From Verrucomicrobiota bacterium (GTDB taxonomy: Bacteria > Verrucomicrobiota > Verrucomicrobiia > Opitutales > Opitutaceae): a stretch of 50,525 nt of DNA. Location: NCBI GenBank assembly GCA_016871755.1, contig VHCJ01000022.1, forward strand, positions 1-50,525, in the 5' to 3' direction. Shown piece after piece: positions 17,707-26,955 of the stretch (positions within the stretch are counted from its first letter, which is position 1; each line of letters starts with the position of its first letter). Under the pieces are notes generated by a model, which saw nothing but the letters and a program-made list of their open reading frames with translations, was not told the DNA's origin and ran no database searches. Position numbers and translations under genes: made by a program.

Positions 17707-18717
17707 ATGGCCCGCATCAAAGTTGCCCAATTCGGTCTCGGTCCCATCGGCATCGAGTCGCTCAAGTTCGCCGCCACGCACGCCTCCCTGGAGATCATCG
17801 GGGGCGTGGATATCGATCCAGCGAAAATCGGTCGCTCGCTGGACGAACTGACCGGTGTTTCGACTCTGCGCGGGGCGCGGGTCTTCGATTCGATCGCGGC
17901 CCTGCTCGCGAGCGGTGTGCGACCCGACGTGATTCTGCATACCGCCTCCTCCAGCGCGGCAGCCTCGCTCGCGCAGGTGCGACCAGCGCTCGAGGCCGGC
18001 ATCAGTGTCGCTTCGACGTGTGAAGAGTTGATCTTCCCGGTCCTCCGCACGCCGAAGGAGACGGCCGAGTATGACGCTCTTTGCCGCCAGTCCGGCGCTC
18101 GCGTCGTGGCGACCGGCGTGAATCCCGGCTTCGTGATGGACGTTCTCCCCATCTGCCTCACCGGCGTGAACCGTCGCGTCGATTCGCTCTACGTGGAGCG
18201 CGTCGTCAACGCGTCGACCCGTCGGCAGCCACTGCAGGCCAAGATCGGCAGCGGCATGGCGCCGGACGACTTCCGCGCGAAGTTCCGCGCCGGTCGCGCG
18301 GGACACGCCGGCTTCCAACAGTCCCTCGGATTGCTGGCCCACGCGATGGGCTGGACTCTTGATTCCGTCGAGGAGACCTGCGAGCCAGTGCTCGCTCCGG
18401 CGACGATCACCACGCAGTTCTTCCGCGTCGAACGTGGCCAGACGTGCGGTCTGCACCAACGCGCGATCGGGCAGGTCGGAGGCGAGGCCAAGATCATTCT
18501 CGACCTGCAGATGTTCCTCGATGCGCCCAACCCGCACGACACCGTCGTCGTGAAGGGAGATCCCGCACTTCACCTAACATTGGCGGGCGGAGTCGCCGGC
18601 GACTCGGCCACGGTTGCGGCGCTGGTCAACATCGTCCCACGCCTGCTCACGGCCCAACCGGGCCTGCGCCTGATGACCGAGCTGCCGCTGCCCTCGTGGG
18701 TCAACCCGCAGCGCTGA
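17707..18717 (+). CDS. DapB-like NAD(P)-dependent dehydrogenase (diaminopentanoate dehydrogenase-like)
   Basis: A 336-residue dehydrogenase with an N-terminal Rossmann fold (VAQFGLGPIGIESLKFAATH; GGVDIDP at the end of the second strand) and the dihydrodipicolinate-reductase-like continuation DVILHTASSSAAASLAQVRPALEAGISVASTCEEL (split over residues 77-112), followed by GVNPGFVMDVLP. Relatives in this subgroup include 2,4-diaminopentanoate dehydrogenases and other imine/keto reductases; it lacks the compact C-terminal domain of true DapB, so a lysine-biosynthesis role is unlikely. Substrate not known. Its 3' end overlaps the 3' end of trmB, on the other strand, by 17 bases. Confidence 0.85.
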   Translation: MARIKVAQFGLGPIGIESLKFAATHASLEIIGGVDIDPAKIGRSLDELTGVSTLRGARVFDSIAALLASGVRPDVILHTASSSAAASLAQVRPALEAGISVASTCEELIFPVLRTPKETAEYDALCRQSGARVVATGVNPGFVMDVLPICLTGVNRRVDSLYVERVVNASTRRQPLQAKIGSGMAPDDFRAKFRAGRAGHAGFQQSLGLLAHAMGWTLDSVEETCEPVLAPATITTQFFRVERGQTCGLHQRAIGQVGGEAKIILDLQMFLDAPNPHDTVVVKGDPALHLTLAGGVAGDSATVAALVNIVPRLLTAQPGLRLMTELPLPSWVNPQR

Positions 18718-19318
18718 CGACCCCCGGCCGGCGGAGGGCAACCAAGGACTCGTGCGCCTCCGCCCGTGCTTGAAAAACGGTTACATGCTCGAACGGCCAC
18801 GGTGTATCCGCGCTTAAACTCCAATCGTAGTGCTCGTGCACTACCGAACTGGCTTCGGCAAAATAGGGCGCGTAGTCGGTTCGAAAATACAGACCGGCGT
18901 TCGGTGCACACCGCGCGGCAAGACGGCTCAAAAACTCCGGCTGCATCAGACGATTCTTGTGATGGCGGCGTTTCGGCCAGGGATCGGGAAAGAGGACGAA
19001 AACCTGGGAGAGTGAAATCTCCTCCGGCAAGGCCGAGAGCAGGTCATCCGCGTCGGCGTGCACGAAGTCCAGGTTCGCCAGCCGGGCGCGATCCCGCTTG
19101 CGCAGCGCGCGAGCGATCCGGTCATTCGCGATGTCGAGACCGAGGCAGCGCCGGTCGGGATGCGCCGCGGCGTAGGCGGTGAGGAAGTGTCCGTGACCAC
19201 AGCCAATCTCCAGCGTCAACGTGCGCACCCCGGTGAGGCGGGGCGCAAGCTGCGCCCGGAGCTCCGCCCGGCGGGACGCGAGCACGGCCGGATAATCCGG
19301 GATGGACGGAGGAGGCAT
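18701..19318 (-). CDS. trmB: tRNA (guanine-N7-)-methyltransferase TrmB
   Basis: A 205-residue SAM-dependent methyltransferase that makes m7G46 in tRNA. The SAM motif is LTLEIGCGHGHFLTAYAAAHP; the acidic loop motif is LGLDIANDRIARAL; the TrmB signature is VFVLFPDPWPKRRHHKNRL, followed by FLSRLAARCAPNAGLYFRTDY. The C-terminus (FEHVTVFQARAEAHESLV) is family-typical, slightly shorter than E. coli TrmB. ATG start. The preceding 287 bases (19319-19605) hold no gene that I can support. Confidence 0.94.
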   Translation of the reverse strand: MPPPSIPDYPAVLASRRAELRAQLAPRLTGVRTLTLEIGCGHGHFLTAYAAAHPDRRCLGLDIANDRIARALRKRDRARLANLDFVHADADDLLSALPEEISLSQVFVLFPDPWPKRRHHKNRLMQPEFLSRLAARCAPNAGLYFRTDYAPYFAEASSVVHEHYDWSLSADTPWPFEHVTVFQARAEAHESLVALRRPGVVSAAG

Positions 19319-19605
19319 GAGGAATGAGGCGGAGCGGGCGGAAACGCCGGCGCCGGATGCGGCGCGCGGGAGATCCCCCTAGCCTCTTGAGCTCGGGCCC
19401 CGCGGGCAACTCCGAACCCGCGCCGCTGGGGGCCCGCGGTGGCGCGGGACGGCGGCGCTCCTTCGCCACGGCAGGGCAGGACAAAACGCTGTCCCCTACT
19501 CCGCGCGGCTCGGGGTTTCCGGTGCGGTTCGGCGCAAAGACGAGCGACGCGGTGCCGCCAACTCTCCGCGAGTACCCGTCTCGCACATCGCAGGTAGAAG
19601 TGCGC

Positions 19606-20919
19606 TTAGCGCGAAGAGCCGGACCCACCGCTGCCGCCCGCGCCCTCACCGCGACGCGGCAGGGTGAAATGGAACACACTGCCGGAGCCCGGCGTGCTCT
19701 CGGCCCAGACCCGCCCGCCGTGGAGCTGCACGATGTGCTTGACGATGGAGAGTCCGAGCCCGGTGCCGCCGGTGTCGCGGGAGCGCCCCTTGTCGACGCG
19801 GTAGAAGCGCTCGAAGATGTGCGGCAGGTCGGCGGCGGGGATGCCCGGACCCGTGTCGCGGACGCTGACCTGGATCTCGTCGCCGGCGCTGCGGAGGCTC
19901 ACGTCGATGCGCGCACCGCGCGGCGGATGGCGGAGGGCGTTGTCGAGCAGGTTGCCGAGCACCTGGCTGACGCGCAGCGGATCGAGTGGGATTGGACTGT
20001 GGAGATCGGCCCCGCCCTCCTCGTGCAGCGTGAGCGGATGTCCGGCGGACTCGGCGCGCGCGCGGTAGTCGTCGATCACGCTGCGGACGAGCGCGGCGGG
20101 ATCGTGGGCCTCGGGCTTGAGGCCGGGCGTGACGGACTCGAGGCGCGAGAGCAGCAGCAGATCCTCGAGGATGGAATTCAGTCGCTCGGTGTGGCGCTGG
20201 ATGGTGAGCAGGAAGCGCGCGCGGTCCTCGGGCGCGACGCCCTCCTGCCCATCGACGAGCGTCTCGACGTATCCCTTGATCACGCTCAACGGCGTGCGCA
20301 GTTCGTGGGAGACATTGGCGACGAATTCCTTGCGGACCCGTTCGAGGCGCTTCTGTCGGGTGACATCGTGCAGCACGAACAACGCGCACGTGCCCCGGGC
20401 GGGATCGAGCGGCGGGATGACGGTGCCGGTGACCTCGACCCACGTGGACGTGTTGCCGTCGACGAATTCGATTTCCTGCTGCGGTGGCGCGAGCTGGCGG
20501 CGGACGGCCTCGACGTGGCTGAGGAGGCCGGCGCTGTGGAGGACGGACTCGAGACGCTGTCCGAGGATGTTGACGGCCTGCGGGAAGATCTCGTGCAGCG
20601 CCTGGTTCGCGAGCAGGATGTAGTTGTTGCCGTCAACGATGAGCACCGCCTCGCGCAGGCTGCCGAGCGTGGCCTCGAACTGCGCGAGCTGGCTGCTGCG
20701 CAGCGTCTGGAGATGATTCACCTCCTCGATCAACTCGTTGGTGCGGTCGCAGAACTCGTCCCACGATTCGCCGAGCGCGCCGGGGTCGTCCTCGCGGAGC
20801 AACGGCTGCTTGGTGAAGATGGCCTTCTGCAGACGGCGCAGGGCGGCCCCGTGTCGCCACAGGCGGACGACGGTCCAGAGCAGCGCGATGCTGAGGACGA
20901 CGATGAGGGCGACAGTCAT
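19606..20919 (-). CDS. phoR: Sensor histidine kinase, PhoR-like
   Basis: A 437-residue membrane kinase. One N-terminal membrane helix (VALIVVLSIALLWTVVRLW) is followed by a linker and a PAS domain (about 80-190: LREAVLIVDGNNYILLANQALHEIF, split, ending CALFVLHDVTRQKRLE). The H-box FVANVSHELRTPLSVIKGY has the phospho-accepting His; then N-box LGNLLDNALRHPP, G1 VRDTGPGIP, F-box IFERFYRVDKGRS and G2 GGTGLGLSIVKHIV. Gene order phoB-phoR, with an 84-base gap and no obvious terminator, indicates an operon. By family it would sense phosphate limitation together with the Pst system, but no pst or phoU gene lies in the window, so the signal is inferred. Confidence 0.9.
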   Translation of the reverse strand: MTVALIVVLSIALLWTVVRLWRHGAALRRLQKAIFTKQPLLREDDPGALGESWDEFCDRTNELIEEVNHLQTLRSSQLAQFEATLGSLREAVLIVDGNNYILLANQALHEIFPQAVNILGQRLESVLHSAGLLSHVEAVRRQLAPPQQEIEFVDGNTSTWVEVTGTVIPPLDPARGTCALFVLHDVTRQKRLERVRKEFVANVSHELRTPLSVIKGYVETLVDGQEGVAPEDRARFLLTIQRHTERLNSILEDLLLLSRLESVTPGLKPEAHDPAALVRSVIDDYRARAESAGHPLTLHEEGGADLHSPIPLDPLRVSQVLGNLLDNALRHPPRGARIDVSLRSAGDEIQVSVRDTGPGIPAADLPHIFERFYRVDKGRSRDTGGTGLGLSIVKHIVQLHGGRVWAESTPGSGSVFHFTLPRRGEGAGGSGGSGSSR

Positions 20920-21003
20920 GCGGAGCGGGAGCCCGGAGCGTGCGCCGTCGTGCGGCGGGACGCAATCCGCGCCTGCCGGGCGGGGCGCGCGGGCGCAGGG
21001 CGG

Positions 21004-21720
21004 TCAGGACCCCTCGCGCGGTCGGCGTTCGGCGATGCGGTACCCCACCCCACGGATCGTCTCGAGCCAGTCGGCCTCGGGACCCAGCTTCTCGCGCAGA
21101 CGCCGCACGTGCGTATCGACCGTGCGGGTTTCGATCTCGGTCTCGTAGTTCCAGACATTGAGCAACAAATGCTCGCGCGTCTGCACGCGGCCGCGACGCT
21201 CGAGGAGCAGTCGGAGCAGCTTGAATTCGGTGGCGGTGAGTTCGACCGGCTTCCCGGCGATTGACACCTCGTGACGCTCGACATCGAGGACGATGCCCCC
21301 CACGGACAGCTTCGCGGCACCCTCGGCCCGAGGATCGGCCAGACGCCGGAGGATGGTCTGCACGCGCAGAATCAACTCCCTGACACTGAACGGCTTAGAA
21401 ATGTAGTCATCCGCCCCGATCTCGAGACCCTGGACCCGATCGTTTTCCTCGGCCTTGGCGGTGAGGAAGATGATTGGAACCCGGCTGAGGGCGGGATCGG
21501 CGCGGAGCATCCGGCAGATCTGCCAGCCGTTCAGCTCGGGCATCATGACATCGAGGATGACCAGATCGGGCAGGAACGACCGGGCGGCGCCGACGCTGCG
21601 ATTCGGGTCATTGATCGCCTGGACCACGAAGCCCTTGGCCTTGAGGTGGTAGCTGACGAGGTCGGTGACGTCCGATTCGTCATCGACGACGAGGATCTTC
21701 TTCGGCTTCTGCTCCGACAT
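21004..21720 (-). CDS. phoB: PhoB-like response regulator (OmpR family)
   Basis: A 238-residue two-domain regulator. The ATG at 21720 (MSEQKPKKILVVDDESDV) is chosen because it starts right before the receiver domain; the open frame extends 32 codons upstream without receiver-like sequence. Receiver landmarks: acidic pair DDE, phospho-acceptor Asp in LPDLVILDVMMPELNGW, switch Thr in PIIFLTAKAEENDRVQGLE and Lys in DDYISKPFS. The C-terminal winged helix ends with ETRTVDTHVRRLREKLG and WLETIRGVGYRIAERR. The upstream sequence contains CTGTAAC with a degenerate second half 11 bases on, too weak to call a Pho box. Confidence 0.93.
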   Translation of the reverse strand: MSEQKPKKILVVDDESDVTDLVSYHLKAKGFVVQAINDPNRSVGAARSFLPDLVILDVMMPELNGWQICRMLRADPALSRVPIIFLTAKAEENDRVQGLEIGADDYISKPFSVRELILRVQTILRRLADPRAEGAAKLSVGGIVLDVERHEVSIAGKPVELTATEFKLLRLLLERRGRVQTREHLLLNVWNYETEIETRTVDTHVRRLREKLGPEADWLETIRGVGYRIAERRPREGS

Positions 21721-22027
21721 GGACGGCACTCTAGCGTAACCCCGCGGGCTGCGCCGAGGGCAAAGCCGGGCCGTTTCGCAAATGTTACAGCGCGCCGGGG
21801 CCCACCCCCGACTCACCGGCGCTCGCCCAACTTCCTTGGCTGGTGCGACTCCCGTGGCTGTGTCCCCCTCGCAACGTCGGACCGAGTCCGCGGGGGTCGC
21901 TCCCGGCCCGAGTCACCCAAGCAATCGAACGCCCCCCTCCCCCGTCGGCGCCGGCCTCTGCCAGCACGGTCCAAATCGGCCCACCACGCTCCCCGTCTTG
22001 ACTGAGAAACCATTATCGAACAAAGAC
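21721..22027. other. Intergenic gap between mnmG and phoB
   Basis: A 307-bp stretch between the stop of mnmG and the start of phoB (both minus). No coding region, convincing terminator or RNA is seen. The phoB promoter presumably lies in its left half. Confidence 0.5.
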
Positions 22028-23926
22028 TTACAAACACGCTGCCCCGCGTGACTCCACGTAAATCAGCAGAAGGGAGACGTCGGCGGGATTCACACCGCTG
22101 ATCCGACTGGCCTGACCGAGCGTGTGCGGACGAATCTGGTTGAGCTTCAGCGCACTCTCGCGCCGCAGCCCCCGCACGCTCCCGTAGTCGAGATCCGAGG
22201 GCAAACGCACCCGCTCGACCCGAGCGAGCTTGGCGATCTGCCGCTCCTCGCGGGACAAGTATCCCGCGTAGCTGACCCGGTACAGCACCTCGGCTTGGAG
22301 CGCCGAAGGCAACGCCAGAAACTCGGCCGGCAGGTCCGGCAACCCTCCCCCACCCGTGGTGGCGCGACGAATGACATCGCCCCACGTACCCCCGCCCACC
22401 GCCCCACCCGGCCTCACGCTCTCGAAGCGCCCCACCCATTCTTCGCGCGCAGCCCGCTTTGCCTCGATCCGAGCCAGCCGCGAGGCCGAAACCAGACCAT
22501 GGGCCCGGGCGTGATGGGCCAAACGCAACTCGGCGCTCCCGTGATTGAACAGCAGCCGATACTCGGCGCGACTCGTGAACATCCGGTAGGGTTCATCGGT
22601 ACCCTTGGTGACCAAGTCATCGATCAGAACCCCGATATATCCCTCGTCCCGCCGCACCACCAAGGCTTCGGCCCCCCGCACCTTGTTGGCGGCATTGACC
22701 CCGGCAATGAGACCCTGGCACGCCGCCTCCTCGTAGCCGGACGTGCCATTGATCTGACCGGCGAAGAAGAGATTCTCGACCCGCTTTGACTCCAACGACG
22801 GCAACAACTGCGTCGGCGGCGCGAAGTCATATTCGACCGCGTAGGCCGGCCGCAGCAACTCCGCGCGCTCCAGACCCGGGATGCTTCGGACCATCGCCAC
22901 CTGGACATCGAACGGCAACGACGTCGACAGCCCATTCACGTAGTACTCGTTCGTCGAACGCCCCTCGGGTTCAAGGAACAGCAAATGCCGAGGCTTGTCG
23001 GCGAATCGCACGAACTTGTCCTCAATGCTCGGACAGTAGCGCGGACCCACGCCCTCGATTTCACCGGAGTACATGGCCGACCGGGAAAGATTCGTGCGCA
23101 CCAGACGCGCCGTTTCCTCGGTCGTGTACGTCATCCAGCACGACACCTGCGCCGTTCCCGGTGCCCAGCCCAGCCGCTGCTCCCCGGATTGTTCCACGTG
23201 GAACATTGGTTCGGGGTCCCGGGTATCGTGGAAAGCGAACAGGGTGGGGGACGGGTCACCTTTCTGTTCCTCCATTCGGCGAAAGTCGAGGCTGCGTCCC
23301 AACAGGCGGGGTGGGGTGCCGGTCTTCAGGCGTCGGAGCTCAATGCCAGCCTCGAGAAAGCTGCTGGAGAGGGTCTTGGCGCTGAAGTCGCCGAGGCGGC
23401 CGCCTTCGTTCTTGTTCTGGCCGATGTGCATCAGGCCGCGGAGGAAGGTACCGGTGGTGACGACGACCGTGCGGGCGCGAAACTCAAGATCAAGGTTGGT
23501 GCGAACGCCTTTGACCGCGCCGGCGCCGAAGATGAGTCCGGTGACAGTGGCCTGGAAGATCTGCAGGTTGGGCTGGAGTTCGAGGGTGTGCTTGAGGCGA
23601 AACTGGTAGGCCTTCTTGTCGCACTGGGCCCGGGGGCTTTGAACGGCGAGTCCGCGGGACTCGTTCAGGAGGCGAAACTGGATGCCCGTAAAATCCGTAT
23701 TCAGAGCCATTTCACCGCCTAATGCATCAATTTCGCGAACAATCTGGCCTTTGGCTTGGCCGCCGATGGCCGGATTGCAGCTCATCTGCGCAATCGTATC
23801 GAGATTGCCCGTCAGGAGCAGGGTGCGCGCACCCATCCGGGCGGCGGCGAGGGCGGCCTCGCACCCGGCGTGGCCGGCTCCGCAGACGATCACGTCAAAT
23901 CCATCCGTATGCAGCAAGCTGCTCAT
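22028..23926 (-). CDS. mnmG: tRNA uridine 5-carboxymethylaminomethyl modification enzyme MnmG (GidA)
   Basis: A 632-residue FAD protein that acts with MnmE on wobble U34 of several tRNAs. The dinucleotide-binding motif is [22 protein letters not shown] (split), followed by [58 protein letters not shown] and [16 protein letters not shown]. The C-terminal domain has [15 protein letters not shown] and [23 protein letters not shown]. Compared with E. coli MnmG there is an extra loop of roughly 20 residues between the F..F strand and [10 protein letters not shown]. Its codons 241-246 (MFHVEQ) are encoded by a parS-type palindrome at 23190-23205. MnmE lies immediately upstream; rsmG-parA-parB, often found downstream, are absent. 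Confidence 0.96.
   Translation of the reverse strand: MSSLLHTDGFDVIVCGAGHAGCEAALAAARMGARTLLLTGNLDTIAQMSCNPAIGGQAKGQIVREIDALGGEMALNTDFTGIQFRLLNESRGLAVQSPRAQCDKKAYQFRLKHTLELQPNLQIFQATVTGLIFGAGAVKGVRTNLDLEFRARTVVVTTGTFLRGLMHIGQNKNEGGRLGDFSAKTLSSSFLEAGIELRRLKTGTPPRLLGRSLDFRRMEEQKGDPSPTLFAFHDTRDPEPMFHVEQSGEQRLGWAPGTAQVSCWMTYTTEETARLVRTNLSRSAMYSGEIEGVGPRYCPSIEDKFVRFADKPRHLLFLEPEGRSTNEYYVNGLSTSLPFDVQVAMVRSIPGLERAELLRPAYAVEYDFAPPTQLLPSLESKRVENLFFAGQINGTSGYEEAACQGLIAGVNAANKVRGAEALVVRRDEGYIGVLIDDLVTKGTDEPYRMFTSRAEYRLLFNHGSAELRLAHHARAHGLVSASRLARIEAKRAAREEWVGRFESVRPGGAVGGGTWGDVIRRATTGGGGLPDLPAEFLALPSALQAEVLYRVSYAGYLSREERQIAKLARVERVRLPSDLDYGSVRGLRRESALKLNQIRPHTLGQASRISGVNPADVSLLLIYVESRGAACL
23190..23205. 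promoter_or_regulatory. parS: parS-type ParB binding site inside mnmG
   Basis: TGTTCCACGTGGAACA is a perfect 16-bp palindrome and differs from the B. subtilis-type consensus TGTTTCACGTGAAACA at one symmetric pair. The same variant (core GTTCCACGTGGAAC) is known in other bacteria such as myxobacteria. It lies within mnmG, a gene frequently next to parAB and oriC. Read on the minus strand it encodes FHVEQ within a loop that other MnmG proteins lack. It suggests the window is in the origin-proximal part of the chromosome; ParB binding itself is inferred. Confidence 0.82.
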
Positions 23927-23991
23927 GGTCGTAAGGCTTTAGAAAAGCGTCCGAGTCCTTCGCACGGGTGCGCACGCTCCGGGAACCGGAG

Positions 23992-25524
23992 TTATTTCCC
24001 AATACAAAACGTCGCGAAAAGGCGATCGAGCATGCGCTCCGGGTCATACCGGCCGAGGATCTCGCCCAAGGCTTCCAGCGCGCCGCGAAGGTCGCTGGCC
24101 AAAAGCTCCATCGGCGGGGTCGGCCCCGCGGTCGTCCGCAGGGGACTCAGGACCTGATCCAAGAGCTGTGCCGCCCGCAGGAGGGCCTGCTCGTGGCGGG
24201 CGGAGACCGCCACTGCCTCCGCCCCGGCGGCGTGCTGCCACCCATTCGCCCGCGCCTCGATCGCGGCGAGCAGGGTCTCCACGCCGGTCGCGGCTACCGC
24301 CGAGACCGCCACGGTGCCCCAAGGGCTTATCGCAGCCGAAGCATCGGGCACCGGGGACGTCGACGCCGTCGGGGTGGAAGGAGAAGCGGATGGAACCGCG
24401 ACGTCAGTCACACCGCCGGGAGAGAGCTCGGGCTGCACCCGAGCCGCAGAGAGGCTCGCGACCGCCTGCGCAAGGACGGCGGCGGCGACCTGCGGGGCCA
24501 CGAGGTCCTGTTTGTTGCCGACGATCAGCGTCCTCTCCGGCAACCACGACGACGCCACGGGAGGCGGTCGGGCAGGGGAGGGATCCGCCAAATCAATCAC
24601 CCAGAGCACCAGATCCGCCTCGGCCATCTGCCGTGTGCCTAGGGTGATCCCGTTCTTTTCTAACTCGTTGCTGGGTAACTCATTAAATCCAGCCGTATCA
24701 ATGAGTCGCAGGACATGGGGACCCACCCGGACGCCTTCCTCGAGAAAGTCCCGGGTGGTGCCGGGCTCGGGCGAGACGAGGGCCCGCTCGTAGCCGACGA
24801 GGCGATTGAGCAGGGAGCTCTTGCCGGCGTTCGGTTGGCCGACGATCACGGTGCGGATGCCGTCGCGGACCCAGGCGCCCACGCGGCGGGTGGCGAGAAG
24901 ATTCTGCACCCCGCTCCGGACCGCATCGAGGCGCTGCACCACGCGTTGTCGGTCCTCGATCGGCAGATCCTCCTCCGGGAAATCGATGTACGCCTCGATC
25001 TCCGCCAGCGCCTGCAGCAGTCCATCCTCCAGCGGGGCGAGACGGCGGCCGAGTTCGCCGCGCAACTGACGTTGCGCGAGTTCGAGGGAGCGATCACTGC
25101 GGGCGCGAATGACGTCCATGACCGCCTCCGCCTGACTCAGATCCATGCGCCCGGAGAGGAACGCGCGCTGGGTGAACTCGCCCGGCCGGGCCGGTCGGCA
25201 GCCCCGGGCGCAGAGGTCATCGATCACGCGCTGGACGAGGTGGGGATTCCCGTGGGTGCTGAGTTCGAGCACGTCCTCGCCCGTGTAACTGCGCGGGCCG
25301 GGGAAGAGCACGGCGACGACATCGTCGATCAACCGTCCGTCGCATGCGTGGTAGTCGCGATGCACCGCGCGCCGCGCGGCGAGCGGTCGCGCACCCAATG
25401 GACCACCGGCCGCGAGCGTCCCGGCGAGCGGACCACTCACGCGCACGACGGCAAGCGCGGCGTTCCCCACGGGAGTCGCCAGCGCCACGATCGTTTCATC
25501 TTCGGAACCACGCGGAGCCGCCAT
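23992..25524 (-). CDS. mnmE: tRNA modification GTPase MnmE (TrmE)
   Basis: A 510-residue GTPase partner of MnmG. The ATG at 25524 (MAAPRGSEDETIVALATPVG) fits the family start; the open frame extends upstream through unrelated sequence. The N-terminal folate-binding domain carries RSYTGEDVLELSTHGN and RPARPGEFTQRAFLSGRMDLSQAEAV (split). The G domain has GQPNAGKSS at 229-237, PGTTRD at 254-259, DTAGFNE (usually DTAGIRE) at 276-282 and NKQD at 337-340. The C-terminus is FCIGK, with the catalytic Cys. A Pro/Ser/Thr/Ala-rich insertion of about 45 residues (355-400) lies inside the G domain, between NKQD and the final strand. mnmG starts 65 bases after its stop. Confidence 0.95.
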   Translation of the reverse strand: MAAPRGSEDETIVALATPVGNAALAVVRVSGPLAGTLAAGGPLGARPLAARRAVHRDYHACDGRLIDDVVAVLFPGPRSYTGEDVLELSTHGNPHLVQRVIDDLCARGCRPARPGEFTQRAFLSGRMDLSQAEAVMDVIRARSDRSLELAQRQLRGELGRRLAPLEDGLLQALAEIEAYIDFPEEDLPIEDRQRVVQRLDAVRSGVQNLLATRRVGAWVRDGIRTVIVGQPNAGKSSLLNRLVGYERALVSPEPGTTRDFLEEGVRVGPHVLRLIDTAGFNELPSNELEKNGITLGTRQMAEADLVLWVIDLADPSPARPPPVASSWLPERTLIVGNKQDLVAPQVAAAVLAQAVASLSAARVQPELSPGGVTDVAVPSASPSTPTASTSPVPDASAAISPWGTVAVSAVAATGVETLLAAIEARANGWQHAAGAEAVAVSARHEQALLRAAQLLDQVLSPLRTTAGPTPPMELLASDLRGALEALGEILGRYDPERMLDRLFATFCIGK

Positions 25525-25636
25525 GCCCCGAGCGAAACCACGGCCCGCCCCTGCGCAAAGGGAAAAAGTCGCGGCCGGCGGCGCTCGTGCCGCGGCACCG
25601 CACCGCGCTCGGCCCACCGGACTCGGCGCGTCCCGC

Positions 25637-26890
25637 TCAGCGAGCCGACACGTCGAGCAGCTTCACCCGCGTGCCGGCGCGAATGCGGTCGCCCGGATAC
25701 ACGATCACCGTCTCGCCCGCGGCAACACCCTCCAGCACCTCGGAGGAGACGCCGTTGCTGCGACCCACGCGAACCGTGCGTTCGCGGGAGCTCCCGCCCT
25801 CCACGACGAAGGTGCGCCAGCCGCCTTCGCGGCGGAAGAGGGCGCCGGCCGGCACGATCAGAGTGTCGGCCGCCTCCCAGACCACGATGCGCGCCTCGAC
25901 CCGGTATTCGTCGCCGAGCGTGGACCGCGCCGGGAAGGGCGTGACGAGATCGCAGATCACGTTCACGCGCTGCTCCTCGACACCGAGGGCGGAGATCTTG
26001 GTGAAGCCCGCGGGCTCGACCCAGCGCACGCGCGCCTCCAGCGCCTCAGCGCCGCCCCATTGCTCGAGCAGCACGCGGGCACCGGGCTGGATGGTGACGG
26101 CGTCGCGCGAGAGCACCTCGACGGTGACCTCGAGATCGGCGGGATCGCCGACCTCGAGCAGCGGCGTGCCGACGGACACCACGCGTTCGCTCTCCTGGAA
26201 CACGCGCAGCACACGGCCGCCGACGGGAGAGACGATTGAGACGCTGGGGTTGTCCCCGGCGCCTCCGCGACCGCGCCGCACCACGGCCTCCGCCTGCCGC
26301 CGCTCAAACTCGGCCACCTGCCGCCCGAACTCCGCCGCGCGCCGCTCCTGCGCGGCCACGACGGCCCGAGCCGCGGCGGCGTCGCTTTCCTGCCGTGACA
26401 CTGACCCGCCGGCGGCGAGCTTCTGGATCCGCTCGTTCTCGATCATCGCGAGCGCCTCGTCGGCGGCGGCCCGCTCGGCCTGCGCCTGCGCGGCGGCCAT
26501 GGCGGCCTCGGCGCCCCCGAGCCGCGCCTCGGCCTGCGCGAGCCGACTGGCGTCGAGCAATTCGGCGGCCCCGGTTTCCATCACCGCGAGCACGGTCTCA
26601 CCGGCCACCACGGTGGCGCCGGGCTTCCAAGGGATGCGCCGCAGTTGGCCGGCGACCGGAGCGGCGACGACATAACGATGAATCACGCGCGCACGACCCT
26701 CCTCGTCGACGGTCACCTGCAGCGGTCCGCGCCGGACCTTCGCCTGTTCGACCGGCTGTGCGCGGGGCCAGAAGCCGGCCGCCAGCAGCGCGACGCCGAG
26801 CGCGGCGGCGAGCCAGACGGGCCAGCGGCGACGCCGCGGCGCGGTCCGGGCCCCGGGAAACGCAGGCGAAGGGGTGGGGGAGGCGTTCAT
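25637..26890 (-). CDS. HlyD/MacA-type periplasmic adaptor of an ABC exporter
   Basis: A 417-residue membrane-anchored adaptor: one N-terminal helix (WPVWLAAALGVALLAAGFW, about 23-41), a lipoyl half (RYVVAAPVAGQLRRIPWKPGATV, split), a long Ala/Glu/Arg-rich coiled coil (about 110-210), the second lipoyl half (SVSIVSPVGGRVLRVFQESERVV, split), then beta-barrel and membrane-proximal domains ending in GETVIVYPGDRIRAGTRVKLL. It is the last of three genes (ATPase, permease, adaptor) on the minus strand and would connect the permease to an outer-membrane channel. No channel gene is in this operon. ATG start. Confidence 0.92.
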   Translation of the reverse strand: MNASPTPSPAFPGARTAPRRRRWPVWLAAALGVALLAAGFWPRAQPVEQAKVRRGPLQVTVDEEGRARVIHRYVVAAPVAGQLRRIPWKPGATVVAGETVLAVMETGAAELLDASRLAQAEARLGGAEAAMAAAQAQAERAAADEALAMIENERIQKLAAGGSVSRQESDAAAARAVVAAQERRAAEFGRQVAEFERRQAEAVVRRGRGGAGDNPSVSIVSPVGGRVLRVFQESERVVSVGTPLLEVGDPADLEVTVEVLSRDAVTIQPGARVLLEQWGGAEALEARVRWVEPAGFTKISALGVEEQRVNVICDLVTPFPARSTLGDEYRVEARIVVWEAADTLIVPAGALFRREGGWRTFVVEGGSSRERTVRVGRSNGVSSEVLEGVAAGETVIVYPGDRIRAGTRVKLLDVSAR

Positions 26891-26955
26891 GGAAGATCGA
26901 GGAGAAGACTAGGCCGGATGGGAAAAAGAAGCGAGCCACGCGCGATCGGCACGGA

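Noticed and set aside
19324-21264. A 646-codon plus-strand frame opposite phoR
   Set aside because: It lies opposite a histidine kinase with every expected motif and has no recognisable protein features of its own.
21721-21816. Possible Pho box upstream of phoB (CTGTAAC, 4 bases, GCGAAAC)
   Set aside because: Only the first half is recognisable and the second half is too far from CTGTCAT; similar matches are expected by chance.
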